Source of the DNA: Gaeumannomyces sp. JS-464
Lineage: Eukaryota; Ascomycota; Sordariomycetes; Magnaporthales; Magnaporthaceae
Assembly (NCBI GenBank): GCA_002197995.1
Contig: NGZR01000008.1
Span: 992,001 to 1,056,000, forward strand
DNA: 64,000 nucleotides
Direction: 5' to 3'
Each line of letters begins with the position of its first letter. The first letter of the stretch is position 1. The translations under genes were made by a program, and so were the position numbers. Below, piece after piece: positions 21,661 to 33,537 of the stretch. The notes beneath the pieces are model-generated. The model saw nothing but the letters and a program-made list of their open reading frames with translations, made no database searches and was not told where the DNA came from.

Positions 21661-23918
21661 TTACGCGATCACCTCCCTGGCAGCAAGCAGCCGCTGCAAA
21701 GCGCGATGATACCAACGCAAAAATCCCATCCGGGTGGCGGCTTAGCGACGAAGTGGTTGCTATAGCCAAATCTCGCAAGGTCATTGCTGGCGAATTTATC
21801 GAGAAACTCCTTGGTCCCAAAGCCCGTCATATCACATCTCAGGACGCCTCAGACCTTGTCGCCGGCATGGGTAACGGCACGCTTACGGCTGTGGAGGTTC
21901 TCATGGCATATTGCCAACGGGCTGCCTATGCCCACCAGATAGTGCGTTTCCTTTATGCCCTTCCTCCATGCCACTGCATTTATCCTAATGGTTCGCGGTT
22001 GGAGTGGCGTGTAGACCAGCGGTCTGCTGCTCGAGATCGCGTTCGAGGCTGCCCTGGCGCAGGCTCAAAATCTTGACGACTACTACAACAAATATGGAAA
22101 ACTCTACGGCCCGCTACATGGTATTCCCGTCACCGCCAAAGATCAGTTCCGTATGAAAGGAGTCAACACAACAATGGGCTATATCGGGTTTATCGACACC
22201 AGGGGGGCACACAGAAAGTGAACTTATACGGGGACTACGCAGCCTTGGAGCGATTCCGATCGGAAAGGTATGGCGGCACCATCCTGCAATAACAACCTGA
22301 TGTTTGGCTAATATCGATTTCACCACCCAATCGTAGACTACGTTGATGCAAAGCACTTGGGTAAGTTGTCCGTGGGCAAAGGCGTGGTATTATTCTCGTG
22401 TGGCTGCTAACCATATCTAGGCCCCTGAGAATAACAATAATATACTCGGTTACACATGGAACCCGCATAACCAACGCCTTTCCACTGGTGGCTCATCCGG
22501 GGTAACTATCACCAAACCGCTTATCGTGGCGCTCTTTGGCACCAGACCTGACTGCCGCTAGGCGAGCCGCCATGCAAGCTTTAAAAGGAAGCGCCTTCGG
22601 AATCGGGACCGATATTGGGGCTCAGTCTCCATGCCATCGGCAATGCAAGGCGTTTACAGTTTAAAGCCCTCACGCACGGTCGCCTGTCTCTCAAAGATGC
22701 TGCCCTCGTGGTAAGAATTCGTGGTCCCTTGCCGAGGTCCCGAGTAATTCTACACGTTTAGCATTGGAATAACGCGATGGCCAACAGGTAATGCCAACGG
22801 TGGCCGGAGTAATGGCACGCTCTCTTAAAACTGTGCGCCTCGTTTTCGAGTCTCTCCTATCCACCGAGCTTGGGTTCAAGACCCCACGCACTGCCGACTT
22901 CCTTACAGATCCGACGACGAGACATACAAGCACACAGGACATCTGGCCACACACACCACACCTTTGGGTTTATGCTGAACGACGGCGTCGTCACCACCTC
23001 ACCCACCCATTGCTAGGGCGTTAGAATTTGCCAAAAACGCTTTAAAGGAGGAGGGATATACGGTGGTGGATTGGAACCCCCCTTCGATTAACTACTCCAT
23101 CGCAATCCATGTAAGTACAGTCCAAATTGTGCCGTCCACTCGCATTTACCCTATATGCGAAACTAAAAATTTAAAAGGGCCCCATTGCCCGCGGCGATGG
23201 CTGCCCAGATGTGTATGAGGCGTTACGGCTATCTGGCGAACCCCCGGTCCCCGAAATTGCGTACCTCTTCCCCGGCGGCAAGCCCCGGCCGCCAATGCCG
23301 CTACCGGACTATCAGCAGGTGGTTCAGCGCATGAAGGCCTACCGCGAAAAGTACAATGAGTATTTGCTGTCTACCGCGGGTGAAACAGGAACTGGTATGT
23401 TATAGCTCAATGTAACAATGGGGAAAAGCTAATTAATATGGATGCATAGGACGACCTGTCGACGCGGTTATTTCAGCGGTTAGCCCTCATACCGCTACTT
23501 TGCCCGGGAAGTTCCGTTATGATGGTTAGCAACCCTTTACGTTTGCTGGTTCCCGTAATTTAGGCCGTTTACATACTGATGTGAAAATTGCAGCATATTC
23601 GAGCTCATTAAATGTTTTGGACTTCCCGGCCATCGTTATCCCGGTAACGTCTGCGGACAAGCGGCTGGATAAAGTCGATCCCGATTTCCGGCCACTGACG
23701 GACGAGGATAGGCTTAACATGGAGTCCTGTAAGTTCTCGCCTAAGCGGCCACACATTTTAACAGCCCGATCTAACAGGTAGCAGACAACCCCGAGGTTTA
23801 TCATGGTGCTCCCGCATCGGTGTTTTTGTTCAGTCCCAATCGATTGGAGGAAGAATGGCTCCTGTCTATAGGGCAGGTTGTTGAAAATGCCTTGGAATCC
23901 AAGAAACGCAAGTCGTAG
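21661..23918 (+). pseudogene. Amidase copy C, complete in outline but broken
   Basis: This copy retains exon 1 (AAAKRDDTNAKIPSGWRLSD, later LVAGMGNGTLTAVEVLMAYC), then the catalytic-lysine exon (YGPLHGIPVTAKDQFRMKG), the glycine/serine loop (RLSTGGSSGG), the nucleophile region (GTDI, then VSMPSAMQGVYSLKPS), and the C-terminal exons to the TAG at 23916-23918 (NALESKKRKS). An expected ATG near 21663 reads ACG. Frameshifts occur at about 22200-22210, about 22613-22622 (a base lost in the GG of the GGS motif) and around 22890-22960. Introns are still recognisable by GTAAGT-type donors. It is the most complete of the three amidase copies at the 5' end but the most damaged internally, so it is a pseudogene. 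Confidence 0.75.
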
Positions 23919-24103
23919 GGTGCTGGTTGATCCCAGCCGAGATTCCGTTGAACGGGGTGCAGTGGATTGCATCAAGGTACTTATACAAGGGCATCAATTT
24001 AAACTTGACGATCAGGTGCGGCATCGAATCGGTCTACCTGGAGGAGCTGTCGCCCTACCGTGTTACACTCCGCCTCGTACGGCAGCCGGTTGCCCTTGTG
24101 TAA
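23919..24103. other. Short intergenic stretch
   Basis: Separates the convergent ends of amidase C and the glycosyltransferase. A frame here ends LRLVRQPVALV but has no recognised match. Confidence 0.3.
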
Positions 24104-26032
24104 TTAGTGGATGAGTGCCGACTTCTCGGGGGGATGGTTGTTTAGGATGGCACTGCGCTGGGGGCACAGCGTCAAACGCTGGTTGTCGTTATCATCACCA
24201 TCCTTGCGGCTGCCCCACATGGTCTGCAGAACGAAAAGAGTCAGCGGCTTGTTTTGTTGCGCGAATGATTTGTGGGCTGAGAAGGCTGGCTCTTTCAGCA
24301 AGAAAAATACGGCTTACCATGTTTAAAGTAAATAGGGCGTATAGCTTAATAAAACCATGTAGGTAGCCGAAGACGATGGATAGCGGCAGGAACACAATGT
24401 CGGCGGGGTTCTTCCTAAACAGGCCCACAAGCTTGACAACCTTGGTGAAGGCAAAGAAGACGAGCATAGCGCCGAACGCACAGCGCCGGCTCACATCATC
24501 CCAGTCGGCGGTGCCCCACCAGCGAGGCCAGGATTAGCGGGTCGAAAACGAAGGCCAGCGACGTAAAGGTGGCGATGTGATGGAGGTGCGCGACAACAGG
24601 CACCCGAAGTGATTGGTGATTGTTACTTGGCTACTCTACTCAATCGCGGGCTAGGGCGCGCGCAGGCCAAAATACTAGGGCCAGTGCATAGGCCTAGAGC
24701 TGTGGGGCACCAGTTGCCACCCACGTGACTCCAGGCCACCTCTGACACGATGTGAAGCGCGTAAGTCGACCAGGGCTGCTGTCTGTCGTTTGGATTGCGG
24801 GATTGGTTAAATGGGAATTTAAGATAAGGCTGGGCGGCGCCTGTGTGCTCGGTTGCTGGGGTCCTGGTCGGTAAGTGTGGGGGCGACTAAGAGGTGGTGG
24901 TGGATTTGGGAGGTCTGGTGCAGTGGAATTGGGGTGGGTGGGGAAGCCTGAAGATTGACAGAGGAAAAAAGAAAAGGAAAAAAAAAGCTCACCTCCAAAC
25001 ATGGCGCTCCATAACCAGGCTGGTCCAGTTGCTCCGCCAGTTGCTTCTCGCCCACCGCGAGCACTGGTACAAAAACTTGAGGCCGTATTCCAGGGTCGTT
25101 TTAATTTCGCACTCGGGCTCGTACTGGATCCACGTCTTCCAGCCGGTGGCTGACCAGCCACCGCGTTACAAAGTTGTCGTCGTCGGCGTTAAGGATGAAG
25201 TTGCGCCACCGCTCCGTCCGGAACGAGTCCAGGAACGTCGCGTCCCGGAAGATCTCGGTCCGGTACGCCCCCGTGCGCCCAGACATGCACGACGTGCCGC
25301 CGTCTATGTTGTGCGTCGCCGAGATCTCAAAGTTGCGCCGCTCAATGTAGCAGGACCCGAGCCAGTTGCTTATTCGCCGTATTATGGACCCGCCGTCCTC
25401 CTCGCGCCGGACGCGCTGGCACGTGCCCACGCCCCCAATCTGCGGGTTTTCGAACGGCGCCAGGATCCAGGGCATGAGCGTCGACGGCCACGTTACGTCG
25501 TCGTCCGCCATGATGGTGATTAGCGTCGTAACGTGCGACAGCGCCTCGCAAACCTGGAAGCGCTTGTTCGCCACGGGCGAGGAGAGGATGCGGATCCGGG
25601 GAAATTTCAAGGTGCACGAGAGCTTCAATAGCGCGTTAAACTTATTGGCCGTAGTGACAATAATGAGTTCGTACGGGTTGGTGCAGAGGATGCTCTCTAG
25701 CGAGGGCCGCAGCTCCTCGAAATCATGATGAATGGTAGGGATGATAATTGTAACGTCCTGCTCCGTGTACGTCGGTTTGTCGGGGATGGGGTATGACTTG
25801 TAAGTCCAGTGGCTGGCGCAGTGCACAATGAGCCGAATATATCTATGCAGGCTGCGACGGACGAAATCTGTGGTTAGATGGAGTCTGCTTGAGGGACCTC
25901 TTTTCAAGATTCCGCCGCTGCACAATCTCAGAAGAGAAACAGATAGATAAAAAAAACTTACAATAGCACGCAGAACACGTACAGCCAGAACCTGGGAGAC
26001 TCGGGCAGAGCCAAGTCCCAAGCGAGATCCAT
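24104..26032 (-). pseudogene. Cps1-like family 2 glycosyltransferase, multiply frameshifted
   Basis: Exon 1 (26032-25962, start MDLAWDLALPESPRFWLYVF) joins through a 110-nt intron (25961-25852) to FLHRYIRLIVHCASHWTYKS. Catalytic-domain motifs follow: VTIIIPTIHHDFEEL, MADDDVTWPSTLMPW and DGGTSCMSGRTGAYRTEIF, then LNADDDNFVTRWLVS. At about 25145 one extra C shifts the frame; the other frame continues KTWIQYEPECEIKTTLEYGL to VMERHVW at 24993. Later exons carry TSLAFVFDPLILASLV and FRKNPADIVFLPLSIVFG, separated by another indel near 24520. The family makes or exports polysaccharide at the plasma membrane, using an activated sugar and several transmembrane helices. A complete protein cannot be made from this copy. 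Confidence 0.75.
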
Positions 26033-26094
26033 GCCAGCTGATTATCGAATATAGGTGGTACTAGGAGGTGCCTTAACGGCTACGGCCTGCTAGG

Positions 26095-26160
26095 ATGGCA
26101 GTTTCCAGTGGCTGACCCAGTGCAAAATGAGCTGAAGATATTTATGAATGGTGACGGGAC
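26095..26160 (-). pseudogene. Second partial match to the glycosyltransferase exon
   Basis: The strand reads similarly to the first codons of exon 2 of the adjacent gene: CCAGTGGCTG then AATGAGC then ATATTTATG parallel the stretch at 25805-25848. About 60 bases align with roughly three quarters identity. It lies just 5' of the gene, so it may be a small duplicated, decayed piece. Confidence 0.35.
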
Positions 26161-28451
26161 AGAAGATAGCAAGACTGCTTCGGACATACCCAAAGACAGT
26201 TCGGGGTTCGGGAAACATGCGTGTAGGAGGAATAAGAGGAGAAAGGGGACGATATTAATATGGAGGTGGCCACCGTAAAGGAGGAGGGGGATAGTGCCAA
26301 CGAGTTGAACCAAACGGGACCACGAATATGATGGCACTAAACCAGACGAAGAACAGCATCTATCCACGGAAAATACTACCCAGTATCCCCACTGCCGACA
26401 CCCCTTAGTTCAGTGGCTGCATCTTTTGCTGCAAGAAAGGACCATCGCCATTGGGTAGCTGCAGCTCGATGCACCATTTTCTTGAAGCGCAGTGTGCATA
26501 TGGTGGTCTTGCATATTGACGCGTCTGCCTGTCTGCTTTAAAATACAGTATGAACCCCTGAATGGAGATGATCTTGCTTGGCTTGAGTTTGCCACTCGGG
26601 TGGGTTCTCTCCCACTCCTGGCGGACCTTGTCGGGTCCGCCATTGTCCTTATGGTTGGGACTGCCGCCACCGGCGACTATCCACTCCTCTAACCCTTTTA
26701 TAAGGAGCTGCAGAACGCGTGGGATGGAGTCGGCGACGGCAGCGAATCATCGCACCTCGAGCGTAGTCGGTAGCACGCCATTTCATGCGTCAGTGTCCCA
26801 ACTAAGCTAAAGGCACATGGTTTCCGGTCATCATCGGCCAACCTGCCCGCCGTTTCTTCCCATGTCCTCCCCGTTCGTCATCTCTTCCCACGCTCCCCTG
26901 TCCGTGCTCCTCCTACTCCACCCCTACCCCGTACGGGAGGAATAACACTTTCTATTGGACTGCCTTCCCACTCCCCCTTTCCTTTCCTGCTGCCACCCGG
27001 TTTTTCTTGTCTCCCGGACAGCGGGGTTTTTATCCTACAAGTTCCATCGTTTATGCAGGGCGAGGCCATGACCTACTGTGGAAGCCCCCGGGCCTAGCCC
27101 CTACCGGACGGACGGTAACAGCAAAAGCTTAGGTGGCTGCTGCAGTAGCAAGTTGGCGTTTGCTTCCACTGTTGTTTACAGGGCGGGTTAGGAAACCGCG
27201 GTTCGGTTAAGCAGCACGATCAGTCACAGGATCTTTGGAAATGTTCATGATACGTGGTAAATTGTAGCTTTGATCACTTTTTAACAAAACAGAAAGAAAT
27301 ATTGAACCCTAAAGGGGGTATGCGAGGGGGCGGGGATTCATGTCCTTCCGCAGTGCTTCCTTAGACGGGGGGTTGCGATTAGCTACTTGGAATCCCCTAA
27401 TTGCGCCTCCTTATCCCCTTGTGTCGGCGTTTATGCACAAGTCGCCGTCCTTCGCGCTGGCTACCGAGAACAGAAACGCGGCCCTGATGGGCGCTCTGGC
27501 GTCACGGCGGTTAGACAAAGGGAGACCCCTCCCACCTAAGCTAAAAAGCCAGGACAATCAGAACCACTGTTCTGATCGCGATAGGGGTCTATACACCCAA
27601 CGCACACGAGAGACAAGGCACCTGGCTGAACTACAGAGGATGGGCTCATCGCAAAGTGGCTAAAAAAAGAACGAATAAGGTGCTTTTGCGACCAGCAACA
27701 CCCCAAAAGACAGAAAGTCTCATTACCAGATCTGCCGATCTTTCCCCTTGATCCAAGCAATACCGGTGCAAACATGCTACCTATCAAAAACAGATGTTGG
27801 ACAAGAGGATAGTGTGACAAGTGGATATCGAGAGAATAAAACAAAAAGACCCGTTAATATGTTGTCTGCCTGGACATCACAGCGCGCCCGAGATGGCTCA
27901 AAATTTTTGGGTAGTCTGGGGACAGGTAGCAACGAGGTTTCACACCGCGCCGCCTGCGTGAGTCGAGACTTTTATGGGTGTGGTCTCTACAACACAGTTC
28001 CGGACCTGCGTCCGGTGGCAGCTCGGATCAAGAGCCAGCGACCATAAGCTCGGCTTTCTTTTGGGCTCCAAGCATGTCCGCTGTTGAGGCTTTCTGCTAG
28101 CCATCACACCGAGCATGGCAGGAGCTCAGGGTACCAGCAAGCATCAGAGCACGGGCGACCCGGCTGGGGTCAGACTTGTTGTCGGATGGCCAGTTGGCAA
28201 ACGCTAGCCGGCAGGTCCAATAGGCAGACGGACGCATTGGCTGGCAACCGCAACGTGCATTTCTATTGTGGGTCGGTTGGCAATGGTGCCAGATCTCAGC
28301 GGGGCCTGGCTCGAGACCAGAGTTTTTGTGTGAGCGCCGGGCGCCATAAACAGGGAGTGAAAGCATAAGGAGGTAAAGAGGGAGGCAGCAGGGATTCGGG
28401 CAAGTGCTGCCCGGGCACGTGTTGCTGGCCCACGTGAGGCGCCCGAGACGG
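26161..28451. other. Long intergenic stretch, no supported gene
   Basis: 2.3 kb with no gene I can support. The frame 27340-27663 (107 codons) has an undamaged reading but no recognisable family, poor context and no splice signals, so it is not called. Confidence 0.35.
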
Positions 28452-29990
28452 CTATACGATCTGCACATGGCAGATCGGACACGACATTGGCTCCATCCAC
28501 GTCTTGTCGCCGCCCTCGATGCCCTTTCGGAGGTCCGTGATCTCCATCAGGGGCGGCGTCAGGGTCATGACGGTCTTGGCGTAGAAGAGCCCCTCGTAAG
28601 GCTCCCCCTTTTTCTTGGACTTGCCCTTGCGTCCGGTCCCGCTGGCCGTATCCCATGACGGCTCGGTCGAGGTCGACTTCTTTATCGGCTTCGCCTCGCG
28701 GCTCCGTCGAGGTCGGCGGTGCGGTTGGCGATTCCGCCAGTCTGGCAGACTCACTATTAGGCTTGATATCCTTGACATCGACACCGTTCGACTTGACGTC
28801 GATGGACTGCTGGGCCGACACTGCTCCGCCCGACTCCTTGGGGCTCAGCGGGCGCTTGGCCTCGTCGCCGCCCTTTCCGTCTTTGAGCGTGGGCTGCGTT
28901 ATGTGTGGCTTAGTCTTGCCCAGACTCTCGTAAGCCCTAATAAGCGCGTCGTGTATCAGGCAGTCCGAGTGAAGCCACTTTCCACAGCTCCCGTTCGTGT
29001 TGGAACATCCTATAAGGGTTTTGTCAGGATTTGCTGGCTGGCCGCATCTGCAGACGAGCTCGACTGACTGCGCATGGGAGAAAGGCGGGTTAACGTAGCC
29101 CCTGATGGCGGCGAGACGGTCAGTACGTACTGATAGCTCGGCTGTCCTCACGTCGAAAGCTTGCCGCCAGTAGAGACTGCTCTGGATGTCGTCGTCGTTA
29201 TCCTCGATCATCTGGTTCACATGTGCTTGAGAAGCAACGCTAAGCACATTAATTATGTCCACTGCGGCCTGGTTAGTAATATGCGCGATGCCTAAAGTTC
29301 GAAAAGGGAGGGTTGCAGGCAGGTCATAACGCACTATGGTTTGAGGCGACCAATTCCATTTGGCCGTGGTATGGCTGGCGACCCTGCAGAATCTTTTTCC
29401 CGTCCAATGTCTGTGGTGGTAGCTCGTCGGGCCAGTACATCCAGTAAATCCTGGCGTAGACGTGGTGCTCGTCGCTGGCCCGGATCTCGAGGATCCTCGC
29501 AACCCAATCTTCATCTGACTTCTTCAGGCCGCCTTCCTGCGGCGCCTCTTGCCGATCGAGGGACGAGTCGTTGGCCACGTAGATGAAGCCATCGCTAAAA
29601 CACTTGACGCCGTTTACTGCCGCCCGGCGCGTCGGCGCGTGTTAGAGAGAGACACGCACACCTGCACAGAGAAAGGGACACCATGGCAGGCCCGCACTTA
29701 CGAACAAAGCTGTTATACGGCGTCATATCCGCCCACTTTTTTGCCGGCTCGACCTGGTAGTGCACGCCCATGGTGTCGTACGTCTTGAACTTGCCCGTCG
29801 GCGCAAAGGGCGACGGCTGGGCCAGGGTCCTCTTGGTCTCGTCGTCCTCGGCCGGCTCCACGGCCGGCTTGCGCCGCTTCCCGGACTTTTGCTCCTTCTC
29901 CTTGGGGTCGACGAGCTTGATGGAGAAGGGGCACTCGGCGCGCGACTCGTCGGCCTCGCTGTGCGACCGCTTCTTAGAGGAGGACGTCAT
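28452..29990 (-). pseudogene. BAH-PHD chromatin reader (EPR-1-like), one frameshift
   Basis: Exons: 29990-29702, 29616-29335, 29261-29131 and 29067-28452. Junctions restore PYNSFVLNGVKCFSDGFIYV and the BAH core VARILEIRASDEHHVYARIY, WMYWPDELPP and GRQPYHGQMELVASNH. The third intron (63 nt, GTACGT to CAG) has no in-frame stop. Downstream is a PHD finger: CRCGQPANPDKTLIGCSN, then GKWLHSDC. At about 28690-28705 the frame must change by one base; after that the tail (YEGLFYAKTVMTLTPPL, then PMSCPICHVQIV) continues to the TAG at 28452. The closest characterised relatives are EPR-1 type proteins, which bind H3K27-methylated chromatin in the nucleus; that function is known of the family and only inferred here. 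BAH and PHD both precede the shift and would still be made. Confidence 0.8.
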
Positions 29991-31437
29991 GGCGGGAAAG
30001 AGGGGTGGTCTTGTCCGGGGAGCTGCGCGCGGCTGGAGAGTCGACCCCCGGCTGGATCGGCGCGCGCGTCGCGGTGCCCGAAAGCGGGGAGGCTGCTCCG
30101 GCGGGGGTAAAGTCTGCGCGGACGAGCGAGCTGCCGGGTGAAGAAGATTGATGCGACGGCGTCGCGGGGGCGGATGCGCGCCGGATAGCTTGCTGGAAGC
30201 TTGCTGGAGAGGAAGGTTAGAGAAGAGGTTGTCGGGAGTGGGCAGGTTGGCGGCGTAGGAGGAGCAGTCGCAGGAAGGTCGCGTGGCGCGGCAACAGACA
30301 GGAGACAAGGATAAATCAGGTGCGGGCAAAACTGATGGCAAGTAGTGACAAAGAAGAAAAAAGTAAACAAGTGGTGTTTGCGGCTTTGCAGTTTCCCTGC
30401 GTCCCTGCGTCCCTGCGCTAACTCACGATCGATCGGCCTGCTGTCGATAGCTGGGCCGTGGGTCAACACCCAATGGAACCAGTGGAGGAATGATCTGGTG
30501 GCTGGGGAACCTGCTCTGCTCCAACATGCACAAATCGCTTATGCCCAATGGGAACAAGGGCGTGCTCTCTCTAGCACCGTCAAGCTTCAATCTGGCCAGG
30601 TTCCCTTGCATGCCAGCAATTTAACGCGCAAACGGCACTTATAGCGAGCGGTCGAGATAAAGATTGAGCAAACAGCCCGCCGACCTGCTTGATTACATAA
30701 TGCTGCTTGTATCGTGGCGGGAGGGGCTCAGGTCCGATTGGACGACACTCAATTTTGGCTGACTTACCTGCGCTACGTATACCCCCGGGTAACTATATAA
30801 ATTAATTTCTCGGCGGGGAAATGGGGGCTGCGGGTCCAAAGTCGCCAACTGTGGGCTTTTGTGCCAGCCGGCCCAACTTTTTTGGGGTGGCGCCGCCGCG
30901 TTCCTAATCCAGAAAAAGGTACATGCGTGTACGTTGGAATTGTGGATACCACATGGCGGCTGTCCGCCGACTCCAATCACACCTGACCCGCGCACGATGG
31001 TAGCAACACCTGCACAGTGGAGAAAGTTGGATCCTACCACCCATGAAAGAAGCGAGCAGGCCAGGGCAGCATCAACGCCATCATGCACCCTATCGCTCCG
31101 CCTCCCCGGGCTCAATGTCCAGCTAGCAAGCGGGTTTGTCAAAATAAAAATAATTTGTCATTGTGCCGAACGACTGGGAGGCCGGATACGAGGTAAGTAG
31201 TCTTTTGCCGCATCGGCTGCTAGGGGGTGCTCGCTGCAACTGGGCTAACTTCCATCCATATCTTGGGGATTCATAAAGCAGCCATGATGGACTCTTTTCT
31301 GAAAGTTATCCATATTCATTCGAACTTCTATTTTTACAGCTTTTTCAGTTATTGAAGGATAAACATACGAAAGCACCATAGCGAACCCACTTGACCATAT
31401 GAAGCCAAAATATAAATCAACGGGAAAGAACAGAAAA
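29991..31437. other. Intergenic stretch containing repeat R2 and unit edge R5
   Basis: No supported gene. It contains repeat R2 (30872-31141) and, from 31168, the left edge of the duplicated unit that carries the small zinc protein. Confidence 0.45.
30872..31141 (+). repeat. Repeat R2, copy 1
   Basis: About 270 bases that match the reverse complement of 38398-38668. Shared words include AGCAACACCTGCACAGTGGA (GATCGCAACACCTGCACAGT in the other copy), CGAGCAGGCCAGG, TGCACC(C)ATCGCTCCGC and AAGCGGGT. Substitutions are common, many of them C/T. Confidence 0.65.
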
Positions 31438-31735
31438 ATGGCGAATCAGTGCCATCACGTTTGGGATCTGATCAAGTCAGATACCAACCTGCTCCAGTGG
31501 CATTGCGCATTCTGCCAAGATGGGCCCAAGTCCTACATCTACCAGTGCCGTTACTGTCAGCTCAAAGCGTGCCGCAAATGCGCCAACGTTTGATCTCTGC
31601 CGCAGGACGGCTCATACCCAGGCAGCTGGCCCTGGGTAGGCAACCACGCTGGCGGGCATGTCGCGAATCGATGCGGACCGTTTGGGAGGCGTGCATGGCG
31701 TCGCGTCCCACCTTGACACAAAAGGTGAGCCCTGC
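31168..31735 (+). repeat. Duplicated unit with zinc-protein gene, copy 1
   Basis: Aligns along its length with 55330-55960. It starts GGGAGGCCGGATACGAGGT, continues through CATAAAGCAGCCAT and the small zinc-protein gene, and ends near GGCGTGCATGGCGTC. The left edge alone recurs at 60755-60820. Confidence 0.65.
31438..31593 (+). CDS. 51-aa zinc-finger-like protein, copy 1
   Basis: Intact frame from ATG 31438 to TGA 31593. Metal ligands in order: Cys5, His7, Cys23, Cys26, Cys37, Cys40, Cys45, Cys48, spaced CxH...CxxC...CxxC...CxxC, with a conserved WDLIKSDTNLL between the first two pairs. This is enough for two zinc ions in a RING-like or treble-clef mini-fold. The family resembles small uncharacterised RING-like fungal proteins; no function is known to me. 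An in-frame ATG at 31399 would add 13 residues, but copy 2 has a stop there (TTTAAA instead of ATATGAA), so 31438 is the better start. All eight ligands are identical in copy 2, although the flanks have diverged. Confidence 0.75.
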   Translation: MANQCHHVWDLIKSDTNLLQWHCAFCQDGPKSYIYQCRYCQLKACRKCANV

Positions 31736-31779
31736 GGCCCGAAAGAGTGACTGGGATCGGTTAACCACCCTGCTAACCC

Positions 31780-32240
31780 CTAGATTTCCAGGTCCCCTAT
31801 GTCCGGTCCGCTTGGGATGATGGTCCCGGGCGCGGGCGATGCCTCCATCGCGGGCGGCTCGTGCCTCTGCCGCTCGGACGGAGCATCGCCGGTACCAGCA
31901 ACCCTCATCGAGTCCGCGTCCGGGGGGATTTCCTTGTCCAGGGCGATTTTGGCAGGGGGCAGGCGCATGTCGATGTTGGGGTCCTCGTACTTGGGGAGCG
32001 GGCTGAAGCGGCGGGCCGACTGGTCGTACTGGATCCATTTGTCCTTTTCGGCGATGCGGCAGCCGAGCCAGAGGATCCGCTCCCGTCGGTGGTCCCCGAG
32101 CGAGGGGGTCTCAAACATGCGCTCGTCATCCTCTAACTTGTCGACCTTGAAGTGCTCGGTAAGGAACGCATGCTCTGTCCAGACCAGCCCGCAAAGAGCC
32201 CAGCTTGCTCTGAGCGCCAGACATTACGGGATTGAAAAGA
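31780..32240 (-). pseudogene. Gene X fragment, copy 1
   Basis: On the minus strand a frame runs from after a stop at about 32237: LCGLVWTEHAFLTEHFKVDK, then MFETPSLGDHRRERILWLG, then AEKDKWIQYDQSARRFSPLP, with a Pro/Asp-rich tail ending at 31780. It has no ATG at the start of the conserved part, so it is an exon or truncated gene. The second copy (57480-57690) keeps the words FETP, EHRRER, KWIQYGQSARRFSPLPK and contains a stop. I do not recognise the family. In both places it lies downstream of the small zinc-protein gene on the opposite strand. Confidence 0.5.
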
Positions 32241-33537
32241 GTAAGGATACTGTCTCTCGCGCTCTTGGGGGGGATGGCTACAGTCAAACTATTAGGTAAT
32301 TGGACGCCATGTTTTTGGCTGGAAACATGCCGCCTTCGGGAGTGATATGGTGAGCGGCTAGACGGCAGGTCTTGGTGGTTGCATAATAAGGGGTGCGGTG
32401 GGCGTGCGGAAATGGGTGGGAAGGGGTGCTTGCTGCGCGGCCTAATTGCCTCGCCCTACCTGGTGAGTGGCCTGGCCACCCCTAGCCGCTTTCCTACGCC
32501 TGCCCGACCGGGGGCTTATCGTGGCAAAACAGGGCCATCCGCCCGAGGCTATTCACGGGCTCCACCCCGCAAGTCGTTTCCTTATATGGATCGGGTACCT
32601 CTGCTTCTGTCTGCTGGCTGCGCACACCCCCTCCCCGCTCCTGCTGCTGGGTTGGCTGTAACACGTCGCCTGCATCGACAAGGTGCTTGCTGCATTCAGG
32701 AACACACAGAAATAAACAGAACCCGACCGCCTCATCAAGTTACTAAACCCAGCCAGGGTCGTGCTGTCCGGGCTCCCTGCCCCCAGTACCTTCATTCTTT
32801 TTCCTTTACGGGCCTCTGTGGTATGCTATGGCCTGAGGAGAGATCTTAAGGACGGACTCGGCGGATGCGGCAGCCTGTGTGAAGCGCGTTCGCCTCATTT
32901 CGACAGGAAAGAAGGTGGGCGATGTTGCCTCCCACCCACCACCACGGCATCGCATACAGGCATGCACACATGCCTCCGTAAAACGCCAATACAACCCCCT
33001 GTCCTTTCGCAGCTACACGCTGCATGAATCCATTGGACTGCCCTTTCGCCGGGGCACCCAAGCCCTGCACTGGACCTTACCGCAAGCCATTTTGCTGCAG
33101 CTTCCGGGCAAACCCGAGTGCCCAAGGGGGTCTCTTCCCATTATCATTTCGCGTGTTACTCCACCGCTTGCGCATATTGCTTGCTCCCTCGCTTCTCGCC
33201 TCTCTGACCTGCCGCCCGCCGCCGTACGCGCCCGTTGGCGTGTCCTTTTGTGTCTGGCGGGCTCCTTTTGGGTGTTCTTGCGCTTTCGCCCGGTCTCCTG
33301 CCTGGTGGTTGCGGCCCTCCGCAAGCCTCTTTTCGTTTCTCTTGCCTAGTTGGCACAGACTTGCGAACACCAGATACAGTCGCAACCTCAAACCTGATAG
33401 GCATAATTTCTTCTTAAACCTCTGCCCATCCTTTTCTTTTTGCCTTTATTTATTTTTCTTCCCATACACCTACTTGATCACACCTTACCAGCTCCGCTGA
33501 AGGACAATAGAGATCGACATACGACGACAGAAACGAA
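32241..33537. other. Upstream region of SOK1-like gene
   Basis: No supported gene. The last 300 bases are pyrimidine-rich and include TTTATTTATTTTTC and CCCATACACC, as often found in fungal promoters and leaders. Confidence 0.4.

Noticed and set aside
27340..27663. 107-codon frame starting with ATG
   Set aside because: No family resemblance, no promoter or splice features, and composition like the surrounding non-coding DNA.
30000..30341. Extension of the BAH-PHD first exon upstream of 29990
   Set aside because: The upstream frame is low-complexity Pro/Arg-rich; the Met at 29990 (MTSSSKKRSHSEAD) matches the expected start of the family.
32379..33500. Several overlapping frames of 100-158 codons upstream of the SOK1-like gene
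   Set aside because: None shows family resemblance or coherent splice structure; treated as promoter and leader sequence.
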